DNA of 17,300 nucleotides, from NCBI GenBank assembly GCA_964614585.1, contig CAZTLW010000036.1, positions 1-17,300 on the forward strand, in the 5' to 3' direction. Origin of the DNA: JAHEFX01 sp964614585 (GTDB taxonomy: Bacteria > Actinomycetota > Acidimicrobiia > Spongiisociales > JAENVV01). The position numbers and the translations under genes are program-made. Shown here one piece after another: positions 6,930-14,760 of this stretch (the first letter of the stretch is position 1; every line of letters starts with the position of its first letter). The notes under the pieces were generated by a model. That model did not search any database. It saw only the letters and a list, made by a program, of their open reading frames with translations, and had not been told where the DNA came from.

Positions 6930-8144
6930 ATGGCATTCGGCGTGCACTCCGAGGTCGGCCGGCTCCGCAAGGTGATGGTCCACGAGCCCGGCCGCGAGCA
7001 CCGACGGCTGACCCCGTCGAACGCGACCGAGCTCCTGTTCGACGACGTCATCTGGGTCGATCGGGCGATCGAGGAGCACCGGGCGCTCGTCGACCTCATG
7101 CGGGCCCGGGGCATCGAGGTGTTCCACGCCGAGGACCTCTTCGTCGAGGCGCTGACCCACGCCGAGGCGCGGGCGTTCGTCCTCGACACCGTGCTCGACG
7201 AGCGGATGGTCGGTGCCCATGCCGCCGTCGAGGCCAAGGCGGCCTTCGCCGCCACCCCGACCGAGGGCATCGCCGACCTCGTGATCGGCGGCATCGCCCA
7301 CGCCGACGCCCATTGGGAGATGGGACTCGGATACCAGTCGTCCGATCCCACCGCCATGGTGCTGCCGCCACTCCCGAACTTCCTCTACCAGCGCGACCCG
7401 TCGAGCTGGGTGTATGGGGGCGTGACCCTCAACCCGATGGCGCTCGGAGCGCGTCGACCCGAGACGCTCATCGTCGAGACCATCTACCGGTACCACCCCA
7501 TGTTCATGGCCACTGGTGGGGTCGACGTCTGGTTCGGGGGGGCCGGCGAGGACTGGGGGCGCGCCACCGTGGAGGGCGGCGACGTCGAGGTGATCGGCAA
7601 TGGCCGCGTGATGGTCGGCATGGGGGAGCGGACCACCCCCCAGGCCGTCTCGATCCTCGCCAGGACCCTGTTCGCGGCCGGGGCGGCCGAAGAGGTGCTG
7701 GCCGTCAGCCTCCCGAAGCACCGCTCGTACATGCACCTCGACACCGTGCTGACGATGGTCGACCGGGACGCCATCACCGCCTACCCCGACGTCGTCGACC
7801 GGGCGCGGGTGTGGTCGTTGCTCCCGGGCGACGTGCCCGAGGACGTGGTCATCGTCGAACGCGACGAGACGATTCCCGAGGTCATGGGCCGGGCGCTCGG
7901 CACCGACATCCGGGTGATCACCACCGGAGGCGACGCCTTCGAGGCCGAGCGCGAGCAGTGGGACGACGGGAACAACGTCCTGGCCCTCGAGCCAGGGGTC
8001 GTGGTGGCCTATGAGCGCAACACGGCCACGAACCGCAAGCTGCGCTCGGCGGGGATCGAGGTGCTGGAGATCGCCGGCAGCGAACTGGGTCGGGGGCGCG
8101 GTGGCAGCCACTGTCTGACGTGTCCCCTCGCCCGCGACGCCTGA
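6930..8144 (+). CDS. arcA: Arginine deiminase
   Basis: The 404-residue enzyme hydrolyses L-arginine to citrulline and ammonia. By comparison with characterised deiminases, the catalytic set is complete: Asp156 in YQRDP, Glu215 in EGGDVEV, His269 and Asp271 in MHLD, and the nucleophile Cys395 in GGSHCLTCP at the C terminus. Full length, with no disruption. It starts 11 bases after the arcC stop, so it is probably in the same operon. The start has no Shine-Dalgarno site, but TAGAAC, overlapping the arcC stop, lies 7 bases before the ATG and could be a weak -10 box for an additional leaderless message. The ornithine carbamoyltransferase needed between ArcA and ArcC is not in this window. Confidence 0.96.
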   Translation: MAFGVHSEVGRLRKVMVHEPGREHRRLTPSNATELLFDDVIWVDRAIEEHRALVDLMRARGIEVFHAEDLFVEALTHAEARAFVLDTVLDERMVGAHAAVEAKAAFAATPTEGIADLVIGGIAHADAHWEMGLGYQSSDPTAMVLPPLPNFLYQRDPSSWVYGGVTLNPMALGARRPETLIVETIYRYHPMFMATGGVDVWFGGAGEDWGRATVEGGDVEVIGNGRVMVGMGERTTPQAVSILARTLFAAGAAEEVLAVSLPKHRSYMHLDTVLTMVDRDAITAYPDVVDRARVWSLLPGDVPEDVVIVERDETIPEVMGRALGTDIRVITTGGDAFEAEREQWDDGNNVLALEPGVVVAYERNTATNRKLRSAGIEVLEIAGSELGRGRGGSHCLTCPLARDA

Positions 8145-8173
8145 CCGAATCGGGCCGCGACGAGGGGGAGCGG

Positions 8174-8179
8174 TATCGT
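8174..8179 (+). promoter_or_regulatory. -10 box for the sigma-like gene
   Basis: TATCGT fits TAnnnT and lies 10 bases before the ATG at 8190, with no Shine-Dalgarno sequence between. It sits in the 45-base interval after arcA. No clear -35 element is visible at normal spacing. Confidence 0.45.
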
Positions 8180-8189
8180 CACGCCGCCG

Positions 8190-8846
8190 ATGGACGATCC
8201 CACCGCCCTCGCGCCCGGACTCGTCGCCCAATGGGAGGCGGTGGAGCGCGTGCTGGCCGGTGGTGCCGCCGAGCAGGCCCGGGTGGCGCTACGGCGCCGG
8301 GGAGCCCATGGCATCCGGCCCGAGGAACTGGTCTCGGAGGCCTGGCTTCGGCTCTCGCAGACCTTCGCCCGGCGCGCGGAGCCCTACCCCGAGTGGGCGG
8401 ATGACTCGGCCGATCGGCTGGTCGCCAGGGTCGTGGACGCCGCCCTCGTCGACCTCCTCCGCCGGGCCCGACCAACCGACATCGTGCCGGTCGCCGACCC
8501 GGTGCCCCCGGCGATCGCCCCCGTCGCGTCCCGCCTGGAGACACTGGACGGGTTGCGAAGCGTCATCGGTGCCATCCCCGATGCCATGGAGGGCCTCGAG
8601 TGCCCGGGCTGTCGCCCGGAGGTGGTCGCCGCCGTCGCGGTGGCGGTGGTCCAGCGCATCGCCGTCGGCGACGACCCGGGTGGGCGCGGCACCGACTTCG
8701 ACCGGCTGCTCACCGTCGCGTTGGCCGAGGTGATGGGCGCCGACGCCGCCCCGGCGACCGTGCGGCAGCGCCGCCGCCGCTGCGGGCCGTGCGTGCGGCG
8801 TACCATCGAGCGGGCGATGGCGATCGTGGGGTACGAGGGGCCGTGA
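8190..8846 (+). CDS. Sigma-70/ECF-like protein with two CxxC motifs
   Basis: In this 218-residue protein, residues 42-94 resemble sigma region 2: IRPEELVSEAWLRL corresponds to the common EDLVQEAFLRLW pattern, and LVARVVDAALVDLLRRAR to the WLxxIARNxAIDxLRRxRR pattern. Residues 176-197 (ALAEVMGADAAPATVRQRRR) resemble the region 4 helix-turn-helix. Between the two, and inside the basic end, lie CPGC (138-141) and CGPC (198-201), which could bind zinc or act as a redox switch. The match is by eye, and the helices between the motifs are longer and more Ala/Val-rich than in typical ECF factors, so it may be a divergent or non-sigma DNA-binding protein. Its TGA overlaps the next GTG, indicating coupled translation with the truncated downstream gene. 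Confidence 0.7.
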   Translation: MDDPTALAPGLVAQWEAVERVLAGGAAEQARVALRRRGAHGIRPEELVSEAWLRLSQTFARRAEPYPEWADDSADRLVARVVDAALVDLLRRARPTDIVPVADPVPPAIAPVASRLETLDGLRSVIGAIPDAMEGLECPGCRPEVVAAVAVAVVQRIAVGDDPGGRGTDFDRLLTVALAEVMGADAAPATVRQRRRRCGPCVRRTIERAMAIVGYEGP

Positions 8847-9313
8847 GCGAGGGACTGCAGTATCACGACGACCTGGCCCGCTGGGAGCTCCGGCTGGCGC
8901 CGGAGACCGCGTGGGGCGAGGCGGAGTCACCGGCACCGGGTGTCACCGTGCGTCGCACGTCGGGTGGCGCGGTGGCGGTCGTCGCCGTCGATGCCGATCC
9001 TGATGGCTCGCTGCCCCCCGGGTCGCGTGCCGCCGTCCTCGCAGCCACCGGAATCGACCTCGACGCCGCCACCGACGGGTCGTGGCCGATCCTCCCTGGT
9101 CGACTCGCCGCGACGGGCGACGAAGCGGCGTTCTCGATGCCCTCGTCCGCGCCCGTCGGGGTCGACGCCGGCCGGCCCGGCCGCTGGTCGTTCGACGACG
9201 ACCGGCTCACCGCCACCATCACCGTGCCGGTCGAGCCCGGCACGGCGTCCGACGATCTGTGGGTGTCCGTGGTGGAGATCGGGACCGGGCACGTGCTGGC
9301 CGCCGGTGCGCTC
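8843..9313 (+). CDS. Hypothetical protein, 3' end lost in gap
   Basis: GTG at 8843-8845 starts a frame that stays open for 157 codons into the N run, so the C terminus is missing. The visible part begins MSEGLQYHDDLARWELRLAP and has no signal peptide or membrane segment. It is acidic and rich in short beta-like stretches (AVVAVDADPDGSLPPGS, RLTATITVPVEPGTA), with no family I recognise. The GTGA overlap with the sigma-like gene suggests they work together, for example as regulator and partner, but no anti-sigma motif is visible. Confidence 0.7.
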
Positions 9314-9413
9314 NNNNNNNNNNNNNNNNNNNNNNNNNNNNNNNNNNNNNNNNNNNNNNNNNNNNNNNNNNNNNNNNNNNNNNNNNNNNNNNNNNNNNNN
9401 NNNNNNNNNNNNN
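9314..9413. other. Assembly gap (100 N)
   Basis: A second run of exactly 100 undetermined bases, inside an operon and probably inside genes at both edges. Real length and gene content are unknown. The frame before it and the frame after it differ in protein character (soluble versus membrane), so at least one gene end is hidden here. Confidence 0.97.
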
Positions 9414-9416
9414 CTT

Positions 9417-9647
9417 GTGGAGCGACTCTGGCGGTTCCCGTTGCTGCGGCCGCTGGTGGGGTTCGTGGCCGTCGCCGCGGTGTGGGCCTACTCGAACATC
9501 CTCTACTCCATGCTCAACCTCGGGATGGGATGGGGATCGTGGTACGCCGATCTGGCCGAGACCCTCCAGTGGTCGACGATCATCCTGCTGCCGGCGGCGG
9601 CGGCGTGGGCGTTCAGGGGGCTGCTCTCGAAGGGAGGTCGCCCATGA
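9417..9647 (+). CDS. Small membrane protein, start uncertain
   Basis: The frame is open from the gap edge to the TGA at 9645-9647. A GTG at 9417 would give 76 residues beginning MERLWRFPLLRPLVG, but a start inside the gap is equally possible. Two hydrophobic segments are visible, LLRPLVGFVAVAAVWAYSNILY and WSTIILLPAAAAWAFRGLL, joined by a short loop with GMGWGSWY. No family recognised. The stop overlaps the next ATG (ATGA at 9644-9647), so the two small membrane proteins are made together and may form a complex. Confidence 0.6.
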   Translation: MERLWRFPLLRPLVGFVAVAAVWAYSNILYSMLNLGMGWGSWYADLAETLQWSTIILLPAAAAWAFRGLLSKGGRP

Positions 9648-9967
9648 GGGAGCTCGGCGTCACCGAACTGCAGATCGTCATCGGCGGGCTCATCGCCGCT
9701 GGGATCCTGCTCGCCCTCGCCTTCCGGTATCGGGGCGGCGAGGTGGGGCGGGCGGCCCGCCGCTACTTCGTCGCCCAGGCGCTCAGCCTGCTCCCGGTGC
9801 TGTTCCTCATCCTCATGTCGTGGCAGGAGTCCGTCGCCGGCCTCGACTTCTTCGAGTTGCAGGCGGCCTACAAGGTGCCGGTGAATGCCGCGGTCGTCAT
9901 GTTGTCGGCGGTGACCGTCTGGACCGGGTATCGGCTCTGGCGGATGCTCGGCTCCCGGGAGCCCTGA
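9644..9967 (+). CDS. Small membrane protein, 107 aa
   Basis: The protein has three likely hydrophobic helices: IVIGGLIAAGILLALAF (about 11-27), ALSLLPVLFLILMSW (about 45-59) and VNAAVVMLSAVTVWTGYRL (about 79-97). Basic residues after the first helix (RYRGGEVGRAARR) suggest that loop is cytoplasmic. I do not recognise a family. The ATG overlaps the preceding stop; GGAGG (9633-9637, in GGGAGGTCGCCC) is a good ribosome binding site. Confidence 0.75.
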   Translation: MRELGVTELQIVIGGLIAAGILLALAFRYRGGEVGRAARRYFVAQALSLLPVLFLILMSWQESVAGLDFFELQAAYKVPVNAAVVMLSAVTVWTGYRLWRMLGSREP

Positions 9968-10096
9968 GATGTCACGGTTGGCACCCCTGGCTGCGATGGA
10001 GGGGGTGGACCAGGGAAGCGTCCGCCGGCACCGACCGTGCGTCGGGTCCGGCTCGTCACAGCCAAGGGGGGTGGGCGAGCCGGTTCGGTCGACCCC
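9968..10096. other. Non-coding interval between convergent operons
   Basis: No convincing gene is seen. It contains a stem with a 2x2 internal loop: GCCGG and CCGAC (10024-10028, 10031-10035) pair with GTCGG and CCGGC (10041-10045, 10048-10052). This could end transcription of the plus-strand membrane-protein operon. ORFs here have the wrong codon character and no start signals. Confidence 0.4.
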
Positions 10097-10125
10097 GAGT
10101 GGCCCCGCCAGTGGCGGGGCCACTC
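10097..10125. terminator. 13-bp GC hairpin between convergent genes
   Basis: GAGTGGCCCCGCC (10097-10109) pairs perfectly with GGCGGGGCCACTC (10113-10125) around a 3-base loop. It begins 4 bases beyond the minus-strand TetR stop and lies downstream of the plus-strand membrane-protein genes, so it can serve both. There is no T-run on either side, as is common for actinobacterial terminators. Confidence 0.75.
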
Positions 10126-10129
10126 CGCG

Positions 10130-10696
10130 TCAGGGCCGGGTGATGGCTCGCCAGGTGGCGTCGGCCACGCGGTCCAGCTCGGCGTCCGACAGCTCGACGC
10201 CGGCGGCCACCAGCCGGACCAGCGAGCCGAAGGCGAGCACCCCGATCACCTCCATCGGCACGTCGACCAGCCGGGCGGCCACGTCGGCTTCGGCTGCCTG
10301 TTCGGTGAGCGGGTCCCCCTGCTCGGTCAGTCGCCGCTTGGCCTCCGCCCGATAGGGCGACACCTCGAGCTGGTCGAGGAACCGGGCCCGGGCCGGTTCC
10401 TCGCCGAGGTGGTGGTACACGGCTCGGACGATCGTTCGGTAGCGGGCCTCGGGTGGGGCATCGGAATCGAGGACGTCGAGCACGGCCGCGGCGAGGTCGG
10501 CCTTGAGCTCGAGGTACGTGGCGTACACGAGCTCTTCCTTGGACTCGTAGTGCACGTAGGCCGTGCCGGCGGCCACCCCTGCCTCCTTGGCGACGGCGCT
10601 CATCGACGCCCCGTGGAAGCCGCGGTCGGCCACGAGATCGCGCAGGGCCCGACGGATGGCGGCGGGACGGTCGATGTCGGTGGCGGTCGGCGTCAT
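10130..10696 (-). CDS. TetR-family transcriptional regulator
   Basis: A 188-residue repressor-type protein. The N-terminal helix-turn-helix spans about residues 12-58, with the typical GFHGASMSAVAKEAGVAAGT segment and the closing AYVHYESKEEL that marks TetR proteins. The C-terminal helical part (about 65-188) would bind a ligand and dimerise; it gives no hint of the ligand. Start ATG at 10696-10694 overlaps the SDR stop (ATGA) and has a GGAGG ribosome site 4 bases upstream. It lies in one operon with the SDR gene, whose promoter carries two palindromes suited to a TetR dimer, so autoregulation is the likely mode of control. Confidence 0.93.
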   Translation of the reverse strand: MTPTATDIDRPAAIRRALRDLVADRGFHGASMSAVAKEAGVAAGTAYVHYESKEELVYATYLELKADLAAAVLDVLDSDAPPEARYRTIVRAVYHHLGEEPARARFLDQLEVSPYRAEAKRRLTEQGDPLTEQAAEADVAARLVDVPMEVIGVLAFGSLVRLVAAGVELSDAELDRVADATWRAITRP

Positions 10697-11631
10697 GCGT
10701 CCTCCCGGGCTGCGTCGAAGTCGAAAGCCACCCCGGTCTCCCGCTCCGACACCGCCCACAGCGTGGCGATGTCCCGATCGAGGTTCGGGCGCAGTACCGG
10801 CAGCCGGACCGGGTGGCCGACGTTGACCCAGCGGGGCCCGTAGAACTCCCCGCCGCGGGCCTGGGGGTCGGTGGCGGCCCGTAGCTGGGGCAGGGCGCCC
10901 CGGTCGGCCGGCATCCCGGTCTTGGCGGCCATCCACTGGGCGACCGCCCCACTCGTCCCGGCACCTCCCTCGGCGTGGGTGCGGACCTGGAGGTCGGTGT
11001 GTGACAGGCCGGGGTGGGCGACGAGGCTCTCGGCGGCGAGGTCCCGTGCCCGGAACTCGCGGTCGAGGCCGAGGCCGAAGTGGTAGTTGGCGAGCTTGGC
11101 TCGGCCATAGGCACTCCACGGCGAGTACGAGCCCTCGAGGTCGACGTCGTCGGGGTCGATCGGGCGTCCCATGTGGTGCGCGGTGCTCGTCACGGTCACG
11201 ACCCGGGCCGCCTCGGCGGCCAGCAGCGCCTCGAGCAGCTCGGCGGTGAGCACCCAGTGGCCGAAGTGGTTGACGCCGAGTTGCATCTCGAACCCGTCGG
11301 CGGTCCGCCGCTCGGGCATCGCCATGAGCCCGGCGTTGTTCATCAGGATGTCGACGGTCGGGTGGGCGGCGGCGATCGTGGCGGCGGCCGCCCGCACGGA
11401 GTCCAATGACCCGAGGTCCAGCTCGACGATCTCCAACGAGGCGTCGGGGTGGGCGGCGAGGATCTCGTCATGGGCAGCGCGGGCCTTCTCCTGGTTGCGG
11501 GCCGCCATGACCACGTGGGCGCCGGCGCCGGCCAGGGCCTTGGCGGACTCGAGCCCGAGGCCGGAGTTGGCGCCGGTGACGACGGCGACGTGGTGGGAGA
11601 GGTCGGGGATGTCGGCGGTGGACCATGGCAT
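10693..11631 (-). CDS. Short-chain dehydrogenase/reductase (retinol dehydrogenase-like)
   Basis: A 312-residue NAD(P)-dependent oxidoreductase. The Rossmann motif TGANSGLG is at residues 19-26, followed by AARNQEKA (R45 suggests an NADP preference). NNAG is at 98-101, and the catalytic tetrad Asn121, Ser149, Tyr175 and Lys179 (in YGRAK) is complete. The GLxAMPERRTADGFEMQLGVNH segment and the length of about 310 are typical of the retinol dehydrogenase/WW-domain-oxidoreductase-like SDR group; the real substrate is not deducible. The ATG at 11631 has AGGAG (11642-11638) six bases upstream and a near-consensus promoter. It is co-transcribed with the TetR gene that probably controls it. Confidence 0.95.
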   Translation of the reverse strand: MPWSTADIPDLSHHVAVVTGANSGLGLESAKALAGAGAHVVMAARNQEKARAAHDEILAAHPDASLEIVELDLGSLDSVRAAAATIAAAHPTVDILMNNAGLMAMPERRTADGFEMQLGVNHFGHWVLTAELLEALLAAEAARVVTVTSTAHHMGRPIDPDDVDLEGSYSPWSAYGRAKLANYHFGLGLDREFRARDLAAESLVAHPGLSHTDLQVRTHAEGGAGTSGAVAQWMAAKTGMPADRGALPQLRAATDPQARGGEFYGPRWVNVGHPVRLPVLRPNLDRDIATLWAVSERETGVAFDFDAAREDA

Positions 11632-11646
11632 GGGCGGCTCCTGGTG

Positions 11647-11694
11647 ATGAGTGAACGTTCGCTCATTATGGATGAACGCTCATTCATCTGTCAA
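11647..11694 (-). promoter_or_regulatory. SDR-tetR promoter with two palindromic operators
   Basis: On the minus strand TTGACA (11694-11689) is a perfect -35 box, followed after 18 bases by CATAAT (11670-11665), one mismatch from consensus. Two 20-bp palindromes overlap it. At 11647-11666 (arms ATGAGTGAAC and GTTCGCTCAT) there is one mismatch between arms; at 11668-11687 (arms ATGGATGAAC and GCTCATTCAT) there are two. Their centres are 21 bp apart, two helical turns, so two dimers would bind the same DNA face. One site fills the spacer, the other covers the end of the -10 box and the expected transcription start. This is a classic repressor layout, most simply for the TetR protein of the operon. 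Confidence 0.85.
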
Positions 11695-11700
11695 GCCGGG

Positions 11701-14004
11701 TCAGGTCGAGACGGTGGCCCCCGGCGTCACCGTCAGCTCAGAACCCATCACCGCGAGGGTGGCGGCCGTCTCGTTCTCGTCGGCGGCAGTCACCGAGACG
11801 CCGTCGGCGGTGACCCGCACCGTGAATCGGAGCCCTCGCCACCGGACCGGGTAGGTGATCGCCTCCCAGCCGGGAGGCAGGGCCGGGTCGATGCCGAGGC
11901 GGCCGTCGGCGAAGCCGAGGCCGCCGAATCCCTGCACCGCCAGCTGGTAGGTCCCCCCGCAGGCGGCAGTGTGGATGCCGCCGATGAAGGTGCCGGCGAC
12001 GACCGAGTGGTTGGCGTCGCGGAGGTCGACGGTCGCCGTCGCCCGGAAGTGGGCCAGGGCCGCCTCGAGCTCGCCGACCCGGGTCGCCACCATCCCGAAG
12101 GCGGCGTGGCTCAGCGACGAGTGGTGCGAGCAACGCGGCTCGTAGTAGTCGTAGTTGACCCGGGCGGTGGCCTCGTCGAACCGGTCCTCGTGCAGCCACA
12201 GCAGCATCGGGACGTCCGCCTGCTTCGACACCTGGGTGGCGACGGCGACGCCGTTGGGCCAACCCCAGTACTCCTGGGGGTCCAGCAACCGGGTGGCCAC
12301 CTCGGCGGGGGTGACGTCCTCGAGGTCGAAGAACCCGTCGAACTGCTCGACGAGGCGCGTGTCGGGGTCGGGGGCGGGGAGATGGAGGTGGTCGCGGACA
12401 TGGCGCCAGCGGTCCACCTCCTCGTCCGTGAGCCCCAGCCGCCCGGCGAGGGCGATGAGGTCGTCGGGGCGATCGTCACCAAGCCGGTCCCAGGTCTCGA
12501 TGGCGAAAGCGAGCGCGGCGGCCACCTGGTGGTTGGTGAAGGCGTTGTCGTCGACGTTCTCGTGCCACTCGTCGGGGCCGAGCAGCCGGATGCAGTGGTA
12601 GGTGCCGCGCCAGTCGTCGAAGCGCACGAACGACCGCAGGAAGCGGGCCACCTCGAAGGCGACCTCGGCGCCGTGGTCGACGAGGAAGTCGACGTCGTCG
12701 GTCACCGCCACGTAGCGGGCGATCGTCGTCACCACGTCGGGGGCGACGTGCATCTGCCAGTCGTTGAAGTGGTTGCGGATCGGACGGCCGGTCAGCACGT
12801 CGGTGAAGAAGATGTCGGGGCACAGTTCGTCGCCGGTCCGGCCCGAGATCCAGGCGAAGAAGGCGCCGTCATGGCCGAGCCGGGCCGCCTTGCGGCGAGC
12901 GCCGTCGAGTGTGCGGTGGCGGTAGACGAGCAGGGAGCGGGCGATGTCCGGCTCGGTGAACAGGAACGCCGGCAGGTTGTACACCTCCTGGTCCCAGAAC
13001 GCCGCCCCCTGGTAGGCCTGGCAGGACAGCCCGCGGGCGCCGATGGGCAGGTGGTCGGTGTGGGCGGGGGTGCAGATCCGGTTGTGGTACGCCGCAAACC
13101 GCAGGGTCGCCTGGTCGAGCGGGCTGCCGTCGATGCGGACGTCCAGCGCCTCCCAGATCTTGGCCCACCGGGCGTCCGACGCGGCGCGGAGGCGCTCCCA
13201 GCCGGCTTCGGTGGCGACGGTCACCAGCTCCGAGGCGGTCCTCGTGGGTTCCGGGCCGTCGCTGGAGGTGCGAACGGCGGCGACCGTGTCGACGACGAGG
13301 GTGTCACCCGCCGCGACCGCAACCCGTCGCCGGGTCAGGAGCCGGTCACCATCGGTGGTGTCCTCCTCTGCGAGCGACTGCCCACCCGACACGGCGGTGG
13401 AGGCCACCACGGCGAGGTCGATCCCGCTCTCGACGGTGGTCCCGGTGGCGATGAGTTGACCGGTGCCGGCGCGGAGGTCGACTCGCGGGAGGTGGGTGCC
13501 GTTGAGGCTCCAGACCACGGCGTCGATGCCGGCGTCGACCTCGACGACGACGTCGCGGTCGGCGGTGAGCGTCCATCGCTGGGCCAGCACGTGGAGGTCC
13601 TCGTAGGAGGCGAAACGCTCGACGCCCACCGTGACCTTGGTGCCGGCGACGTCGTGGACGTGGCGCAGGCCGACGGTCCCCGTGGCCAGGTCGAGGGAGG
13701 CCGTCACCTCGCTCGCCGCCGCCACCCCGAGTTCGACCCCGTCGATCCGGGCTGCCACGAAGAGCGGGTTGGGGGCGGTGGTCAGCTCGGTCCAGTGCCC
13801 GTCGGCGCGGTCGTAGGTGTCGCTCACGACGAGGGCGACGAAATCGTCGGCGCCCTGCTCGGGGCTGGTGCCCCGATAGCCGAGGTAGCCGTTGCCGGCG
13901 AGGAAGTTCGACCCCAGGGCGACGGCACGCTCGGGATCCCACCCGGTCTCGACGAGTCGCCAGCCGTCGTCGGTGACGGCCAGCCGATCGGTCAGCGGGA
14001 TCAC
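11701..14004 (-). CDS. GH65 family alpha-glucobiose phosphorylase
   Basis: A 767-residue phosphorylase that splits an alpha-linked glucose disaccharide (trehalose, maltose, kojibiose or nigerose type) with inorganic phosphate, giving beta-glucose 1-phosphate and glucose. The N-terminal beta-sandwich opens with LVETGWDPERAVALGSNFLAGNGYLGYRG. The (alpha/alpha)6 barrel contains AAFWDQEVYNLPAF, the general acid Glu479 in GPDEWHENVDDNAFTN, and the phosphate-binding-type SHHSSLSHA at 626-634. A small C-terminal beta domain ends the protein. Length fits the family. Which disaccharide is used cannot be read from sequence here. The GTG start at 14004 overlaps the stop of the mutase gene (GTGA), giving tight coupling. 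M. tuberculosis has a similar mutase-phosphorylase pair (Rv3400-Rv3401, from memory). Confidence 0.93.
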   Translation of the reverse strand: MIPLTDRLAVTDDGWRLVETGWDPERAVALGSNFLAGNGYLGYRGTSPEQGADDFVALVVSDTYDRADGHWTELTTAPNPLFVAARIDGVELGVAAASEVTASLDLATGTVGLRHVHDVAGTKVTVGVERFASYEDLHVLAQRWTLTADRDVVVEVDAGIDAVVWSLNGTHLPRVDLRAGTGQLIATGTTVESGIDLAVVASTAVSGGQSLAEEDTTDGDRLLTRRRVAVAAGDTLVVDTVAAVRTSSDGPEPTRTASELVTVATEAGWERLRAASDARWAKIWEALDVRIDGSPLDQATLRFAAYHNRICTPAHTDHLPIGARGLSCQAYQGAAFWDQEVYNLPAFLFTEPDIARSLLVYRHRTLDGARRKAARLGHDGAFFAWISGRTGDELCPDIFFTDVLTGRPIRNHFNDWQMHVAPDVVTTIARYVAVTDDVDFLVDHGAEVAFEVARFLRSFVRFDDWRGTYHCIRLLGPDEWHENVDDNAFTNHQVAAALAFAIETWDRLGDDRPDDLIALAGRLGLTDEEVDRWRHVRDHLHLPAPDPDTRLVEQFDGFFDLEDVTPAEVATRLLDPQEYWGWPNGVAVATQVSKQADVPMLLWLHEDRFDEATARVNYDYYEPRCSHHSSLSHAAFGMVATRVGELEAALAHFRATATVDLRDANHSVVAGTFIGGIHTAACGGTYQLAVQGFGGLGFADGRLGIDPALPPGWEAITYPVRWRGLRFTVRVTADGVSVTAADENETAATLAVMGSELTVTPGATVST

Positions 14005-14750
14005 AGGAATTCGCCGAGGTCGTCGACCACGACGGTGGCGCCGGCCTCCAACAGGGCGGTTCGCCCTGCGCCGCGGTCCACCCCGATGACGTGGCGGAAC
14101 CCGCCGGCCGCCCCCGATGCCACCCCCGAGAGGGCGTCCTCCACCATGGCGGACCGGGCGGCGTCCACGCCGAGCCGCCGGGCGCAGTCGAGGTACGTGT
14201 CGGGTTGGGGTTTGCCGGGGAGGCCCCGCTCGGCGGCGTCGTTGCCGTCGAGGATCTCGTCGAAGGCATCCATCAGGTCGACCGACTCGAGCACGAAGCG
14301 GCAGTTCTTCGATGACGAGACGCAGCCGGTGGCGATCCCGGCGTCGCGGAGCCGACCGAGCAGGGTGACCGACGCCGGGAAGACGTCGGCCCCGTCGGCG
14401 GCGAGTGTGTCGCGGAACAGTCGGTTCTTGCGGTTGCCGAGCCCGCAGACGGTCTCGGCATCGGGTCCGTCGTCGGGATCGCCCCACGGCAACTCGATGT
14501 CACGGGACTCCAGGAACGAGGCCACGCCCTCGTAGCGGGGCTTCCCGTCGACGAAGGTCAGGTAGTCGTCCTCGGTGAACTCCACGAACTCCTCGTCGCG
14601 GGACGCGGCGCGCTCGCGCAGGTAGTCGTCGAAGAGCCGCTTCCAGGCCGTGGCGTGGACCGAGGCGGTGTCGGTGATGACGCCGTCGAGGTCGAAGATG
14701 ACGGCGTCGACGTCGTCGGCGAACAGGTTGGGGGGCGTGGGGGTCTCCAT
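14001..14750 (-). CDS. pgmB: Beta-phosphoglucomutase (HAD superfamily)
   Basis: The 249-residue enzyme isomerises beta-glucose 1-phosphate to glucose 6-phosphate. The HAD motif I DLDGVITDT carries nucleophile Asp20 and acid/base Asp22. Motif II is SSSKN at 145-149, the motif III lysine is K180 in GKPQPD, and the metal-binding acidic pair is E204-D205 in MVEDALSG. A cap domain fills about residues 33-110; the ENR/GNRKN-type stretch (GLGNRKNRLFRD) is typical of mutases paired with GH65 enzymes. Its product links the phosphorylase to glycolysis. The ATG at 14750 follows a promoter with -10 TAGCCT ten bases upstream and no ribosome site, so the mRNA is probably leaderless. Confidence 0.93.
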   Translation of the reverse strand: METPTPPNLFADDVDAVIFDLDGVITDTASVHATAWKRLFDDYLRERAASRDEEFVEFTEDDYLTFVDGKPRYEGVASFLESRDIELPWGDPDDGPDAETVCGLGNRKNRLFRDTLAADGADVFPASVTLLGRLRDAGIATGCVSSSKNCRFVLESVDLMDAFDEILDGNDAAERGLPGKPQPDTYLDCARRLGVDAARSAMVEDALSGVASGAAGGFRHVIGVDRGAGRTALLEAGATVVVDDLGEFL

Positions 14751-14760
14751 GGGGCATGGA

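Noticed and set aside
9968..10096. Possible small RNA or tRNA in the interval before the TetR gene
   Set aside because: Short inverted repeats are present but there is no cloverleaf, no T-loop GTTCGANTC pattern and no promoter; the hairpins are better read as terminators.
9969..10355. Plus-strand ORF just after the small membrane proteins
   Set aside because: No ribosome site or promoter; most of it is antisense to the TetR gene and crosses the strong terminator hairpin.
11449..14535. Open frame of over 1000 codons on the plus strand opposite the GH65 and pgmB genes
   Set aside because: It is the antisense shadow of two well-recognised enzymes; long accidental frames are expected in GC-rich coding DNA, and its protein is a Gly/Val/Asp-rich sequence with no family features.
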